Assembly: GCA_003049465.1 (NCBI GenBank)
Contig: PYSS01000012.1
Coordinates: 248,001-312,000, forward strand
Source of the DNA: Magnaporthiopsis rhizophila
Taxonomy: Eukaryota; Ascomycota; Sordariomycetes; Magnaporthales; Magnaporthaceae
Direction of reading: 5' to 3'
DNA length: 64,000 nucleotides
Shown here: positions 12,601-24,342 of the stretch, piece by piece
How the letters are laid out: each line of letters opens with the position of its first letter
Position numbering within the stretch: position 1 is the first letter of the stretch
The notes under the pieces: model-generated
What the model was told of the DNA's origin: nothing
The model's database searches: none
The model's input: only the letters and a program-made list of their open reading frames with translations
Position numbers and translations under genes: made by a program

Positions 12601-14525
12601 GTGCCGGGCAAGGTTCTAGACATACCTTGAAAGGAACTCGCGGTTTTGGCTTCTTTTTCTTTTCTTTTCGGTTTATTTTTCCTCTTGTGCACCGACGAGG
12701 CTGGCTGAGGCCGCTCTCTCTGCAGTTGGAATAATGAGAATAATATGGACGGATGGGTGATGGGGTTGATATAAGCGGGAACTGACACCGGGAGCCTAAT
12801 AAATAGGATGGGTTGGGTCAGTACTCCATCTCAGGACGAGTGTGCCCAGACAGTCGGTAAACTCGCCGCCTTGAGGCGTCTGTTGCGTGCGCTACATTAC
12901 ACAAAACCCCCTAGCTACCTCATTAGACAATCAAGGGCCAAAGGGGGTAGCGCAGGTGGAAGGGATGGCCATCACGGTCGCAGGGCACAGTACAATTGCA
13001 GTTTTTGACGTGGCATGCAGTGGAAATGCGGTGGCCTCGACGCCTGGACAGCCGACCTAGGTGCCTACATGGTAGATAGCTCGACATGTTTGCCGGCAGC
13101 CTCACGCCATTGATGGCCTCCCTCACTCCCTGGCCAGCCTTGGCCTGACTGCAGTCCCGCCGCTATTGTCCATGCTCGCTACGGTGGACGTGCACAGTAT
13201 ACTCTGAAGCCCCATAACCGTGGTCACGCAACAGACCGGGGCAGGGAAATCATACTGTGATCGCCCGCTGTTCGTTCTCGCCCCGTGGTGGCCATCACTA
13301 TCGGTGTCTTGTCTCGGCGTTCTACGGACTGTGGGGCGCCAGGCCTAGGCCTCATCGCGACATATGACGATCTGCGCAGAAAAGAAAGTCGTTGGCATGC
13401 GCCTGCACACGCCTGGCTGGGTTCGTCGGAATGCAGGAGCCGATCGGTCCTCAGGGGGTTCTGCCTCTTGTTCAGCATGCAGATTGCGTGCCCAGGCAAC
13501 GTATCTCGGTAAGGCAGCTGTGGGAATGTAACACACACAATGCCACTAGTCGCCCGCCTTCCCCTCACTGTGCTCGTTTTCCGCGAACCTGCACCCCTAA
13601 AACTCGGCGTCTGCAGATCGACTTCCCTTGCTCAATGTGGCGTGAGCACATTTGCTAGAGGGAGAGACTCTGGGTCTCGTCCAAGGGATCATGTTGCATC
13701 GGCGTCGAGCCTTTGTCCCTTGAATGCGGGGCCCAAAACACCAGCCGCAAAAGATCAACAAATAAGCCATTTGAATACCCGAACAAATGTGCCATGCCAA
13801 ACATCTTGTTATTTCCTTTTTTCTCTTTTGTTTTCTTCTTCTTCGCTGTGTTCCCCGGTCGCGGCTGTTCTCCGCATTCCAGCAACCGAGCGAAACAAGA
13901 CAGCACCATGAGCCATGTCTAGCACCAACTACCAAGTTCAGGAAAGGCAGACAAAAGGGTGCGTCATGTCTCAGCCGGGGATAATTACCCGCCTGGGCAT
14001 CGATAGGAGAGGAAAGAGAGGAAACGCCGAGATGCCATAGCTTGCTGAAATGCAAGGATTAACGGGATGTGAATGATTCGAGGGATAAAAAAAGATAAGA
14101 AAAAAAAAGATAGAAAAGATAATAGCCTGCAGATCATGCCGGCAGCTTTGCTTGAATCGATTCGTAGGGAGGAGGGACGGCAAGCTAACACCTCAGCAGA
14201 CCGAGGGAGGGTTCTAGGGTGTTATCGCCTAGCCAGCAGCATCTCATTTTTACGTGCTTACTCCGGACACACGGCATATCCCGTAATAAAATCAGGTGCC
14301 GCTTGTCATGGTTCGGCAGCAGGAGCCTCCACCCACTTCCTACCAAAAGGACGACTAAGTTAAAGCTGACGCTTTAGCTCAATTGGAGGCTCAAGTACCC
14401 TCTGTGAGGCGAGGCTGCACGAGAGGGCACGCCACGCCATAACACGATTTTGCAATATTTAATAGCATAATTTCCAAAAGGAGATCTTTTAGGACCCTTT
14501 TTGCCTCCGGCGGCTTTTGCGGAGG
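9674..14525. other. Long region upstream of puf3 up to the retrotransposon
   Basis: About 4.85 kb without a supportable gene. The part nearest puf3 is probably its transcribed leader: a CTCAG acceptor-like site faces the gene near 9705, so a leader intron is possible. The region holds a run of 23 A (10275-10297), a GT-rich microsatellite near 11090-11120 and pyrimidine-rich stretches. Open frames on either strand are low in complexity and lack domain signatures. The last ~150 bases become AT-rich next to the retrotransposon. Confidence 0.4.
14521..14525. repeat. Target-site duplication, left copy (GGAGG)
   Basis: GGAGG lies directly before the left LTR and is repeated exactly after the right LTR at 21739-21743. 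Ty3/gypsy integrases usually make 5-bp duplications. Confidence 0.9.
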
Positions 14526-15006
14526 TGTTACAAACGGTTCTCTGCTCCTAGGGTAGGGTATGCTAGGAGAGGTGCTGAGCAGTATGGTTTTCACAAGGTT
14601 GCTTGTGCTGGGAACTGGGGTGGTAACAGAGGTCTCGATTGCTTGCCCAAGGGAATGCTTTGGAGCTAATTTAGGTTAACTGATGCCGAAGCCTTAGTCA
14701 AGAATTATTTAATATAATAGGAAACCTTTGCCTTATATACCCGTGATCCTCCTGTGCCAGATTTGTGCTATATTTGTTATGGGTGATATGTGGTGATCGC
14801 ACCGATCGCATATATTAACCTGGTGTTAGCTGTGATATATTTATTTCCGATATATCACGCTTATCGCTAACCCTGGCGGTTACGTGACCTTTTTTGTTAG
14901 CATGGTTTTGGTTATTTGGCCCCTGGCTTTTATAATTATAGGGTAAAAGCGTTTTGCTGGGGGTTAGCCCCAGCCCTCCTGTCCTTTGCCAGCTGTGGTT
15001 GTAATA
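14526..15006 (-). repeat. Left LTR (3' LTR in element orientation)
   Basis: 481 bp, the same length as the right LTR and aligning without visible gaps. It begins TGTTACAA and ends TTGTAATA, where the last C has become T. Its inner half (about 14760-15006) carries many C-to-T and G-to-A changes relative to the right copy. Its outer 150-200 bases are far less mutated. Confidence 0.95.
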
Positions 15007-15011
15007 TCAGG

Positions 15012-15022
15012 TTTTCCTTTTT
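15012..15022 (-). other. Possible polypurine tract
   Basis: Read on the minus strand, an AAAAAGGAAAA purine run ends a few bases before the 3' LTR, where the plus-strand primer of an LTR element is expected. RIP also enriches A, so this is only positional support. Confidence 0.4.
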
Positions 15023-16469
15023 AGGCCAAATTCCTTTGGCCAAAATTTGCAGTTCCGTCCTTTTATTAATAATAAGTACTTTTTTTTCTCACCATTTCCC
15101 GTTCTTTTTTTTTTAACAAAATATTTGGTTGGGTGCAAAAATGAAAATTTCCTGATATCCGTTTAACAGCTCGTCGGGACATTCTTTTTTTTTTTATTTT
15201 TTAATCTCCTTCCACAATGCCTTTTTGTTTTGCTTGCAAGGTTATTGGCCTTTTTTTTTGCCAGGTGTTTCCGAAGGACTTTTTTTGTTGTGCTAAATAT
15301 ATTCGTTTAAAGCGCGCCCGGTGCAATATTCTAGGGATCTTTTTCAGCCAGCTGCAAAAAATTGCCGAGCAATATTCCAAACTTAATACTAAGTTTGCAA
15401 TAACCAAAAAGTCCCGTTAATAAGCTGAAAAATTAATGCATATTAAAAATAACCGCATTTTGCGATTATATATTTAAAAAAATTTGTGGTTTAAGCAAAT
15501 AATATGTGCTGTGCATCGTAAAATTAATAGCATTAAAAAACTGGAGCAGGTTAAGCAAAAGAAGGCCAAAAAGGCGGTTATACAGGCCTTTGCTGCACTT
15601 CCAAACCTATTGGTCCCCAATTTTCCTCCGTTATTTCCGAGCTGGGCCGATCATAAGGCTAATCCTGATTTTGATTTATTAGCCCTGTTTTAATCAGATA
15701 AATTATTTTAGTACCGGTGTTCCAAACCGAAATCCGAATTTTGGCATTGGTATTAATTCCTTCCCAAAAATTTTCTGCCGGTACTTTTCGAAAGTTTTTG
15801 GCACATTTTTTAGATTTGTTTTTTTTTCCCAAATACTTTTTTTGATTCTGTACCCTATTTATTTAACTAAATAGTATTTGGTTTTATTAATAATATTTTT
15901 GTTTAAAATTTTTTCGATTTTGTATTTTTGTTTTGGATTGATTTTTATTAATTTGTTATTTTTAAATCTTAATAATACTGGTTTAAACAAATTAATATAA
16001 AAAACCGGATGGTTATGTATGGTTAATAATAATTAAAATTTATAATTAACGTTGGAAATTTTTCTCAAAATTTTAAACGGTCCCAATTTTTTATAGTTTA
16101 GTTTATTGTTTAATTATTTTATTTTAATATTATATCGGAAAAAATAAACGCTATTCTCCTTTTTAAAGGTTGGTTTTTTGATTTTTTTTTTGTTGGCCTG
16201 TATAAATATGCATTGCTATAATTTTTTTAACTTTGCCTGGAGGTTTTTGTGCAGTTTGGTGAGCTTTTTTACCTATATTTCCGCTATTAGGGCATATGGG
16301 CCTGCCCTAAACTTTTTATATATTATAAATATAAACCCGTAATTTATATAAAACAGCATAATTCCCGTGCTTTTATATATTAAACTGTTATATATAAACT
16401 AAGCTATAAAAAATAATTATACCCAATTATTTTATTTATAATTAATAAAATAATATAAATATTATTTTA

Positions 16470-18190
16470 TGGTTTGATTTATTTGTTCCATTTACCTATC
16501 TGTTTGCGGATAATAGGCCGTAAAAAAGGCATATTTTGCGCCTAAACTAGCAATAAGCTGCTTTCAAAATTTGCTATTAAATAGCTTATTTCGGTCCGTA
16601 ATTATACATTTTAGCGTTCCGTATTTTGCAATCATATTTCGGATAAAAATATAAACCAGTTTTATGGTTTTTGCATTTTTTTTAAACGGTAAATATATGG
16701 CATATTTGGTAAATTGGTCAATTATTACCATAATATTATTATACTAGATATTTGTAAAAAATTTTTTTAATTTGGATAGCCCCATAATAAAATCCATTAT
16801 AACTTTTTGCCAAGCTTTGCTAAATACTGGCAAAGGCTGAAATAATTTATAAGGTTTATATTTGTTTGCTTTATTTTTTGTACAGCTTTTATAATTTTTG
16901 ATTGCTTTTTATACCTTGGTGCGGATTTTTATAAACCTATAATACTATTGAAATTTTTTCCAGGTTTTTATAACCCCCTGGTATTTATTAGTTATCTGGC
17001 TATAAATTTGTTGGATTTTTTCTGGGGTTCAATTTTTTTATCGGATTATTTTGGCCAATATTTGCTACGCCGGAATTAGGGATCTATTTAATTTTTTGAC
17101 CAAAATTGCGCATATTTCCGGTGGTATATCCATTTAATAGTTTAATTAACAGTTTAAAACATCCGCTTGGCTATTTTTTAACCCTTTCCTAACCTTAATT
17201 CGGAGGTTATAATTTTAAAAAAACTGGCTTTATCAAATTTATTTTTTATTTAATATTTGGCTGGTGGTAAATTATAATAGGTTTTTATAATTAATGTACA
17301 CTATAATTTAATAATTGGTTTTGTACAGGTATACCTTTTATTTTTCCAAAATTTTAATAATAACAAAGAGCTTTTTATTGTGGATCTGATAATTTAACTT
17401 TGGTCCATTTAATTTTTGCAAAAAAAATGCGCAAAAGTGCAACTTTTTTTAATCGTTTCGTTATTTTAATTATTTTCCGATAGCAAAATCCGATATATCA
17501 ATTTCGATTTTAAAAAATTTTTCTGGGTTTGGTATTATCAGTACCGGTGCTTAAATAATAATTTTTTTTAGCAAATTAAAAATTATTTATTTTTATATTC
17601 CCCAATAAAATTGGGTATCGTTTTTGGTAAAATTTATAAATAATATAGCCTTTTTGCTAAAATCTCGGATAAATTTTCGGTAAAAATTCAAAAACCCCAA
17701 AAAACTTTACATTTTTTTAACTATAATAAATATAAACCAGTTTTTTACCGCCTGTATTTTTTTAAGTTTCATCCAAATTTTTCCTTATTTAATAATAAAC
17801 CCGAAAAAAATTACCTTTAAAAAATATTATATGCATTTATCCGGATTAACCAAAAATTTTGCATCCTGCAATTTTTATAACACTTTATATATATACTGTT
17901 TGTATTTTTCCAACATATTTGAAAAAATTAAAATATTATTCAAATATGCAAAAGCAAAAATATTAAGGTACTTTTGCAATATATGGTTAATTATTTGCTA
18001 AAATATAACTGATATATTAATAAATCCGAAAATTATTACCAATAATTCGAAAATTCCAAACTTGGTCCGGAAAGCGGTTTTCCATTTATCCCCTTTTTTA
18101 ATTTTTAATAGGCCATAAGCCTTGTATAAATTTAGGGCTATAAACCACCAGCTTTTTCCAAACCTATTTTTAAATTTGTCGATCAAAAAT
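16470..18190 (-). pseudogene. Ty3/gypsy pol remnant (reverse transcriptase and integrase)
   Basis: Minus-strand reading gives a reverse transcriptase block at 18186-17998 with GDKWKTAFRTKFG, a RIP-altered form of the usual gypsy WKTAFRTRYG region. The catalytic YxDD box at 17949-17935 reads AYLNN: both catalytic Asp codons have become Asn, as G-to-A RIP on the coding strand predicts. Further along, 16602-16588 encodes ITDRN, the gypsy integrase ITDR signature, followed by the catalytic-core stretch AFFTAYYPQTDR, which is broken by stops where Trp or Gln codons stood. The gene is dead through many nonsense and missense changes. Confidence 0.92.
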
Positions 18191-20957
18191 AAAGAATACC
18201 GATTTTTTATTATTTTTTAATTTAACGGATAATAATCGATATATATCCGTTTCTCCCCATTTTTTTTGGGAATAAACAAAATTTTATATCCCATAAGAAA
18301 ATTGAAAGGTTTGGTAAATCCCTTCCTAACTTTTTCTTTTAATTATTTTTATAACAGCTTTTTTTGCTAAAGGTTTAATTAATATAGCTTCTGGTACTTA
18401 AATTATACTTCCGGTTTAAGTTTAATTTTGTAATCAAACGGTCCGTATTTCAGCAATACCATTTCCAAATCTTTCTGAAATAACCTTCAATATTTATAAT
18501 ATTTTTTAAGGATATTTTTAAATCTATCCTTAATAATTTTTTATTTATTAGGTTTATTTGCATCCGTATTTATTAGCATTTCGGTTGGTGCGGTTTGCCA
18601 GGGCTAATTATTATATCCTGCCGCTATTACGGTTATCTTTTTTGGCGTCCGATCTTTATTACTTAAGGCCCGTGGCTATTGGGCTTCCTTACTAATTAAT
18701 AATGATTTTTTTTATTAAATTTGTTCGGTAACCCAATTTATTAAAGGATTATATTTTTTAAGCTATAAAATATTTAAAATCAGGTTTTCCCTTTTTGTAT
18801 TTATAATATTCAGGATTATTTTGCAAATTTTTCCCAGAAATCGAAATTTAAAATAATCAATTTTAATATCAATTTTTCTTTTATTAAATATAATTAGCTT
18901 TTATTCCACCGTTATAAAATTATATAATTTTTTTTTTTAATATGTTAAAATATTATATTTTTTTACCGCTTTTAGCAAAAAATAGTTTTTTTAGGCTTTG
19001 TAATCGATTATAATTTTTATTTTTTGCCCTTTTTAATATATTATTATCCTGATATACTTATACTGGTTGATAATTGTTATTATTAGGAATTTTGCTGGTT
19101 ATTGCCCTATTTGTGCCCTATTTTTGGGTAAATTTTCTAGTTTTTTGCTTGGGATACCTCCTTCCGGCCCCCGGCTGTTTTTGCGGATCGGGCAAACCCG
19201 TTCGTTCAGGCCTTTGCTTTTTCCTTTATATATACCTTATATTTTGGTTTTTTACACATCTGGTATAAAAGGATTTTTATTAAGCATATTATAAAATAAG
19301 CTGGCAATAATTCAAAAATTGCTGCAAAATTTTTGTAGCCCATTTTTGCTATTTACCATTTCGGAAACTGGTATTCTTATTGTAAATACCGCACTGGTTT
19401 TTCTCCCTTTTTCCGTGGAAAAAAATTATATTTTAATTTTTTGGTTATATGCCACCTGCAATTATTATACAGGTATTTGGCCCAAAAAAGCTTGTTATAA
19501 TAACCCGCGTTAGGGTCCATATTTTTATAATTTAGCATATATAACCGTGCTAATTGTTAATTTAGGTTCGGAATATTTTTAAATAATGCCTTATAATAAA
19601 TAACCGATTAATTATTTTTTAACCAATCCAGGGGTTTTTTTTTGTTATTTTGCGCCGGTTTTTTGCATATTAAACCACTAATAAATTTGGGCTGGTTTTA
19701 AAATTATCGGTTTGTTTCCCGGAATTTAAATAAAATATATGCTTTCCGTATTTCCTTTTTGGTTATGGGGGGTTATTTTCCTATATTAATTAATTATTAA
19801 TCGAATTTTTGCTGGAGTTTTTTAAAATTAACCATATATTATTTTTTGCTGGGTTTTTTATTATTAGGGTCCGTTTTTATAGTTTTCCAGTATTTTATCA
19901 GGTTTAGTTTTTTTTTTTGGGCTTGCAGCTAATGCGTTTGGCTTATAGGCAGTTTTATCTCTGTATTTATATTTAAGCTTTTTTCGAAATCGTTAACCGA
20001 GGTATCTGATACGCCTTTGCACCGGGCTAATTTTTCAAATTTTTTGCTATTATCCCGGAATTGGCCAATTTATTGTAATATAGTAAGCCGTTATTTAGGA
20101 TAATACCCTGTGGCATTTTTGTTAAAATAATAAATTATACAATTCTTATCAAAATAATAAATTTAATTAAATAACGCTTCGAAATACAGGCTTTTTTTTG
20201 CTACTTATTTAATTATTTTGGAAAAATTTGGGGTTATGGGCTAACGGCCCTTTGGTGCGCCTTTTTGGCGAAAAACGGCCGCTTATTGGTTTTTTTACGG
20301 ATAATCTTTTTTAATATATCCTTTTTTTTTATACTTAAAATATTTCCCATTTTTGGGGTTCTTGAACCTGATATGCTTTTATTTTTTGTATTGGTATATA
20401 GCTCCTGCGCTAAAATCTATGGGTTTAAAATGTATATTATAAGCTATAAATTATTATTATTTCGCCTTTTTTTGGTTAGTTTTATTATTTTGCACTATTG
20501 GTTTGGTTTGCTGGATTTTTTTTTCAAAATAACATTTGTACAATTTATTACTAATATAAACGGCCATAATAATATAATCGATAAAATTTTCAGGTTATTC
20601 CTGTTTGGATAGTTTGTTTTTTATATTATTCCTTAGCTTTTGGTAAAGCTGGGTTATTTTGGTATTTTCCGTTTAATCGAGTTTGTTAACCAGTTGCTGG
20701 AATTTGGAGATATAAATTAATGCGGGGTTTTTTTGCCGAAACTAAAATAATTTCCTTTCGGTTATTTGTTTTTTGTCGATTTGTCCGAAAATTTTGGCAA
20801 TTTTTTTACCGAACTTTTCGAAATTAGCGAATATTAATTTGGTTTTTTTTTTGGATTTATTATGCCCTTTTAGGTAATTGGACCAGATAGGCTCGAATTA
20901 ATCCTTAATTTTGCTATTCAGGCGTATGGCTGTATAAGCAACTTTTTGTTTTTCCCG

Positions 20958-21158
20958 TTAAAAATAATCTCGATAAAATAGAAAATACCTTTTGTATTCG
21001 GTTAGGAACGTTTTAATTTTGCTTTTTTTTCTGTTATATTTGTTAGGTGAGGGAAATTTGTAGGATTTGATGGTAATGTGGGGCTCGGCCTGAGCTTTTT
21101 TAAATTTTTCGATTTTTGCGATGAGTGCTTGCATGGCCGCCGAAGGATTGTTATACAT
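20958..21158 (-). pseudogene. gag remnant of the gypsy element
   Basis: A minus-strand open stretch of 66 codons begins about 100 bp inside the right (5') LTR, where gag should start. It includes FPSPNKYNRKKSKIKTFL and a YKRYFLFYRDYF-like segment, resembling the start of the gypsy capsid region, in which a 'P-x-K-F-x-G' segment precedes an L/F-rich helix. It ends in a RIP-like stop. I know the family only from this resemblance and the position. Confidence 0.65.
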
Positions 21159-21257
21159 TTTGCCAGCAATAATAACGCTTTCGGGTTTTTTGCTTGCAGT
21201 TAATATAATTGTTACTGCTCGTTACTTTTGGTAAATACTGAATAGGATCAGTTAAAA

Positions 21258-21738
21258 TGTTACAAATGGTTTTTTGCTTTTAGGGTAGGGTACGTTAGGA
21301 GAGGTGCTAAGCAGTATGGTTTTTATAAGGTTGCTTGTGCTAGAAACTGGGGTGGTAACAAAGGTTTCGATTGCTTGCCCAAAGGAATGCCTTGGAGCTA
21401 ACTTAGGTTGATTGATGCCAAAGCCTCAGTTAAGAACTATTTAATATAGTGGGAAACCTTTGCCTTATATACCCGTGATCCTCCTGTGCCAGACTTGTGC
21501 TATATTTGTTATGGGTGATATGTGGTGATCGCACCGATCGCACATATCAACCTGGTGTTAGCTGTGATATGTCCATCCCCGACATATCACGCTTATCGCC
21601 GACCCTGGCGGTCACGTGACCTCCTTTGTCAGCATGGCTTTGGTCATTTGGCCCCTGGCCTTCATGACTGCGGGGTAGAGGCGTCCCGCTGGGGGTTAGC
21701 CCCAGCCCTCCTGTCCCCTGCCAGCTGTGGTTGTAACA
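21258..21738 (-). repeat. Right LTR (5' LTR in element orientation)
   Basis: 481 bp, starting TGTTACAA and ending TTGTAACA. Its outer half (about 21480-21738) keeps a normal base composition. Its inner 200 bases are visibly RIP-mutated relative to the left copy. Confidence 0.95.
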
Positions 21739-21743
21739 GGAGG
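21739..21743. repeat. Target-site duplication, right copy (GGAGG)
   Basis: Exact match to 14521-14525, directly after the right LTR. It shows that the element entered as one unit and has kept both ends. Confidence 0.9.
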
Positions 21744-21952
21744 GCCGTCGCCTACAGCGGGCCTGCTAATAAACCCGGCCCGTTTTAACGATAAGTATTT
21801 CATATGGCTTGCTAGTCGACCAGTACCAAAACAGGACGGTTAAATTCTCATACAAGGACTGGTCGACAGCGGTTTTAAATACAAACCTGTCCCAAATAGG
21901 AAAAACCTTTATTAGCATTTGGTTAGATTTTCCTGGTAAGAACAGCTACGCG

Positions 21953-21994
21953 GCCACGCCACCTACCCTCGCAAGCTCGGTCTGGTGGCGTGGC
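21953..21994. repeat. Perfect 11-bp inverted repeat with 20-nt loop
   Basis: GCCACGCCACC at 21953-21963 is mirrored by GGTGGCGTGGC at 21984-21994. A related CGCCACGCCA string lies just left of the retrotransposon, near 14430. This suggests an older repeat around the insertion site. Function unknown. Confidence 0.6.
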
Positions 21995-22825
21995 GCACTT
22001 CGCTAAATGATCCCTAAAAGCGCCATCATTATACCGCTCGGGGTGCCCAATGTCGGAGAGACCTCGATTCCGGCCAACCACCATCTCGGTTCGCGACTGG
22101 GGCGCGCCTTAATGCGGCGCGAAGCGGGAGGAAGCCGGGCTTTCTACCTACCCAGGCTTCCTGGATGCCTACCAGGTTTTATGGTATCCCTGGGTCGGGA
22201 CTCGCAATGCCGGGAGGAAATCCACATCCATGGGAAAGTTATGCTACGGCCGGTCGAGACCCTTTCTCCTTGACGGGAGACGGCCGAGCAAAGCATTCGG
22301 TTTCAAGACGAGGGAGAGGGAAGCAAAAACGCGCTTGAGGGCGCAATGTCAAATAAAGCCATGGGGCATTTCACACTAGTGAAGGGGGATCTCTCCACAG
22401 TGCTGCATGTATTCTGCTGGAGAAATGCTTGGCTTTCTCCCACAGGTGTACACCCCTGACCGCTTATCATGTGTTATCTTTGGCTACGGAAGAGCTTGCA
22501 TGCGTCGTCCAACCCCTGGGAGGAGTTCCCTTCTTGTTGACGCACATAAGGCGGCTAGGTAACCACATGGTTTTCCGCCCCTTCGCAGCGAATCCTTGAC
22601 ACTGCCGGCGAGGCTCCGCTGGGACATGACTTGCAGAGCCCCTGACCCCAAGCGGCTCGAGCCACGGCTGGTGATCCTAATCCCTACAACCGACGGCCAA
22701 GGGCGGGCGGGCTTGCACCGATTGTACAGGCCGGCACAGAGTATTCACAATACGTACCTGCTGCGAGTGCTTGTTTGTGCATAATTTAGGCCACGACGCA
22801 TGGAGCTGGGTAACCCAGAGGAAGG

Positions 22826-23180
22826 TCAGTCATATGACACAACGTCGTAGCGATTTGACTTCGAGTCAGACTGAAACGGATTGTCCACACCCGTCTGCAA
22901 CCCCGCCTCTCCAGGCGGGATGGTCTCCGGGGAGATATTGTTTCGATCACTCATGTCTTCGATGTCACGGGCGAGCTGTGGAGCGGAGTGGTGATCTGAA
23001 GCCGGCGACGGAAATAGGTAGTAGCTGGTACATACTAGTAGCCAGATGGCCTCACGGATCAACACACACACGTGCTTCCTGCTGGGGTGATGACACCTGC
23101 GGAGACAGCGGAGACGAAGACGAGAGATGCGAAGTCTTGCTTGATGGGGTTCGCAAGGACAAGGGCAACGTATGCCAACC
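22826..23180 (-). other. Possible C-terminal exons of an unrecognised minus-strand gene
   Basis: Read on the minus strand, about 23170-23070 encodes a hydrophobic stretch containing ASLVFVSAVSAGVITPAGS. After a possible intron ending CCACAG at 22979-22974, a polar tail continues LARDIEDMSDRN and ends SNRYDVVSYD with a stop at 22826-22828. This looks like the end of a small membrane protein. However, upstream exons would have to cross a poly-G run and I could not find them, so this may be chance coding potential. No family is claimed. Confidence 0.22.
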
Positions 23181-24342
23181 TTCAAAAACCTACATTTCAA
23201 TAAATCAACACTGGGGGTTGGTCGGAGCTGTCGGGATCCTGGGAAAGTACAGACTCAATGCATGAGGAGGGCTGACCAGGATTTGGGGGGGGGGGGGGGG
23301 GAGAAAACAGACAAGCAAAACGGTCCAAGTGTGTGACGAGGGTGGCTGGCTGGCTGGCTGACAGAAAACGGGCAACACAAAAAAAAGTGATGAAGCCACT
23401 TGACCGGGGCACGGCCGTTCGAAGCGAAAGGCCTCGGCGGCTCTGGACCAGGAACCCGTGCAGTCCCCCACCATCGATGTCGGGGTACCAAATATATCTC
23501 CACATTGTGGCCAGGTACCACGGGGCGTTTATTGGCTCGCCGTGAGATTGGCGCCTGTCGCCCCATATTTCCATCAGGACGGACAAATCACCAGCGACCG
23601 GACCAGGGGCGGCCCCTCACGCAGCTTACCCACCGATGGATGGCGAGCTACGCCGCAGCCAATCAAGGAGCCGATGTAATTTCTTCAGCATCCCCCTTGG
23701 GTGCTACATCTTGCGGCGCCTTCGCTCCTCCCCTTCTTCGCTCCCTTTCCTCCTCCGTCGTCGTCGCCGCCGCCGCCGTCGCTTCTGCTTCTTCAACGAG
23801 CCTCCTTACGCTCTTTCTCTCAACAAAGTGTCAACCCTGGGTTCAACTTCACTCTTTCAGTTGTTCCCGTCCAATCTTTTCCGTTTCTTTCGTTTAATTG
23901 GTATACGGTTATCTCTCTTGGTTTGCAGATCCAGCAACCGTCTAATTCCTGCCCTAGAAGGTGTCAAAGCTTCCCGACGCGGTTAAGCTTCTTTAACCTG
24001 GATTATTTCCCTCTTTTGGACCGGTATGTCGATTCTGGAGCCTTCAATCGATCATCTCGATACCATCATCCCACGATGAAAGCTGGAATGTCGTGTAGAC
24101 ATGGCCTGCGGGCACGTGTCTCGCTGCGGTTCCTGGCTTTGGGCAACGGGACATGGCTCCTATCTGTATCTTCGGTATGAAGACACTGCTGACACGGTCG
24201 CAGTATCTACCCTCAGTCCCCCTGGCATTGCGGATCCTACCACCACCCCGAATAGCAACACGAAGAATACGGACCAGCTTTTTAGCTGATACACGCTCGC
24301 TTCCTTGTTGAACAAAGACGAAGCCCTAAACGACACGACACG

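Larger units (their letters stand above)
14526..21738 (-). mobile_element. Complete RIP-mutated Ty3/gypsy LTR retrotransposon
   Basis: A 7213-bp element bounded by two 481-bp LTRs and a 5-bp GGAGG duplication. The LTR ends are TGTTACAA and TTGTAACA, an exact 8-bp inverted pair in the right copy. The interior is very AT-rich compared with the flanks and is full of stop codons. Protein remnants all read on the minus strand in the order gag, reverse transcriptase, integrase, which is the Ty3/gypsy order. Every difference I could see between the LTRs is a transition, as RIP predicts. The element cannot encode working proteins. I could not identify a chromodomain, so the clade within gypsy is open. 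Confidence 0.95.
21744..24342. other. Intergenic region right of the retrotransposon
   Basis: No firm gene. It contains two exact inverted repeats (21815-21824 with 21858-21867; 21953-21963 with 21984-21994), a run of 17 G at 23285-23301, and a possible 3' exon on the minus strand (see 22826-23180). From about 23700 the plus strand becomes pyrimidine-rich, as expected for the leader of the gene at 24343. Confidence 0.45.

Noticed and set aside
14362..14440. tRNA- or SINE-like A box (TAGCTCAATTGG)
   Set aside because: No B box at the right distance and no cloverleaf could be drawn.
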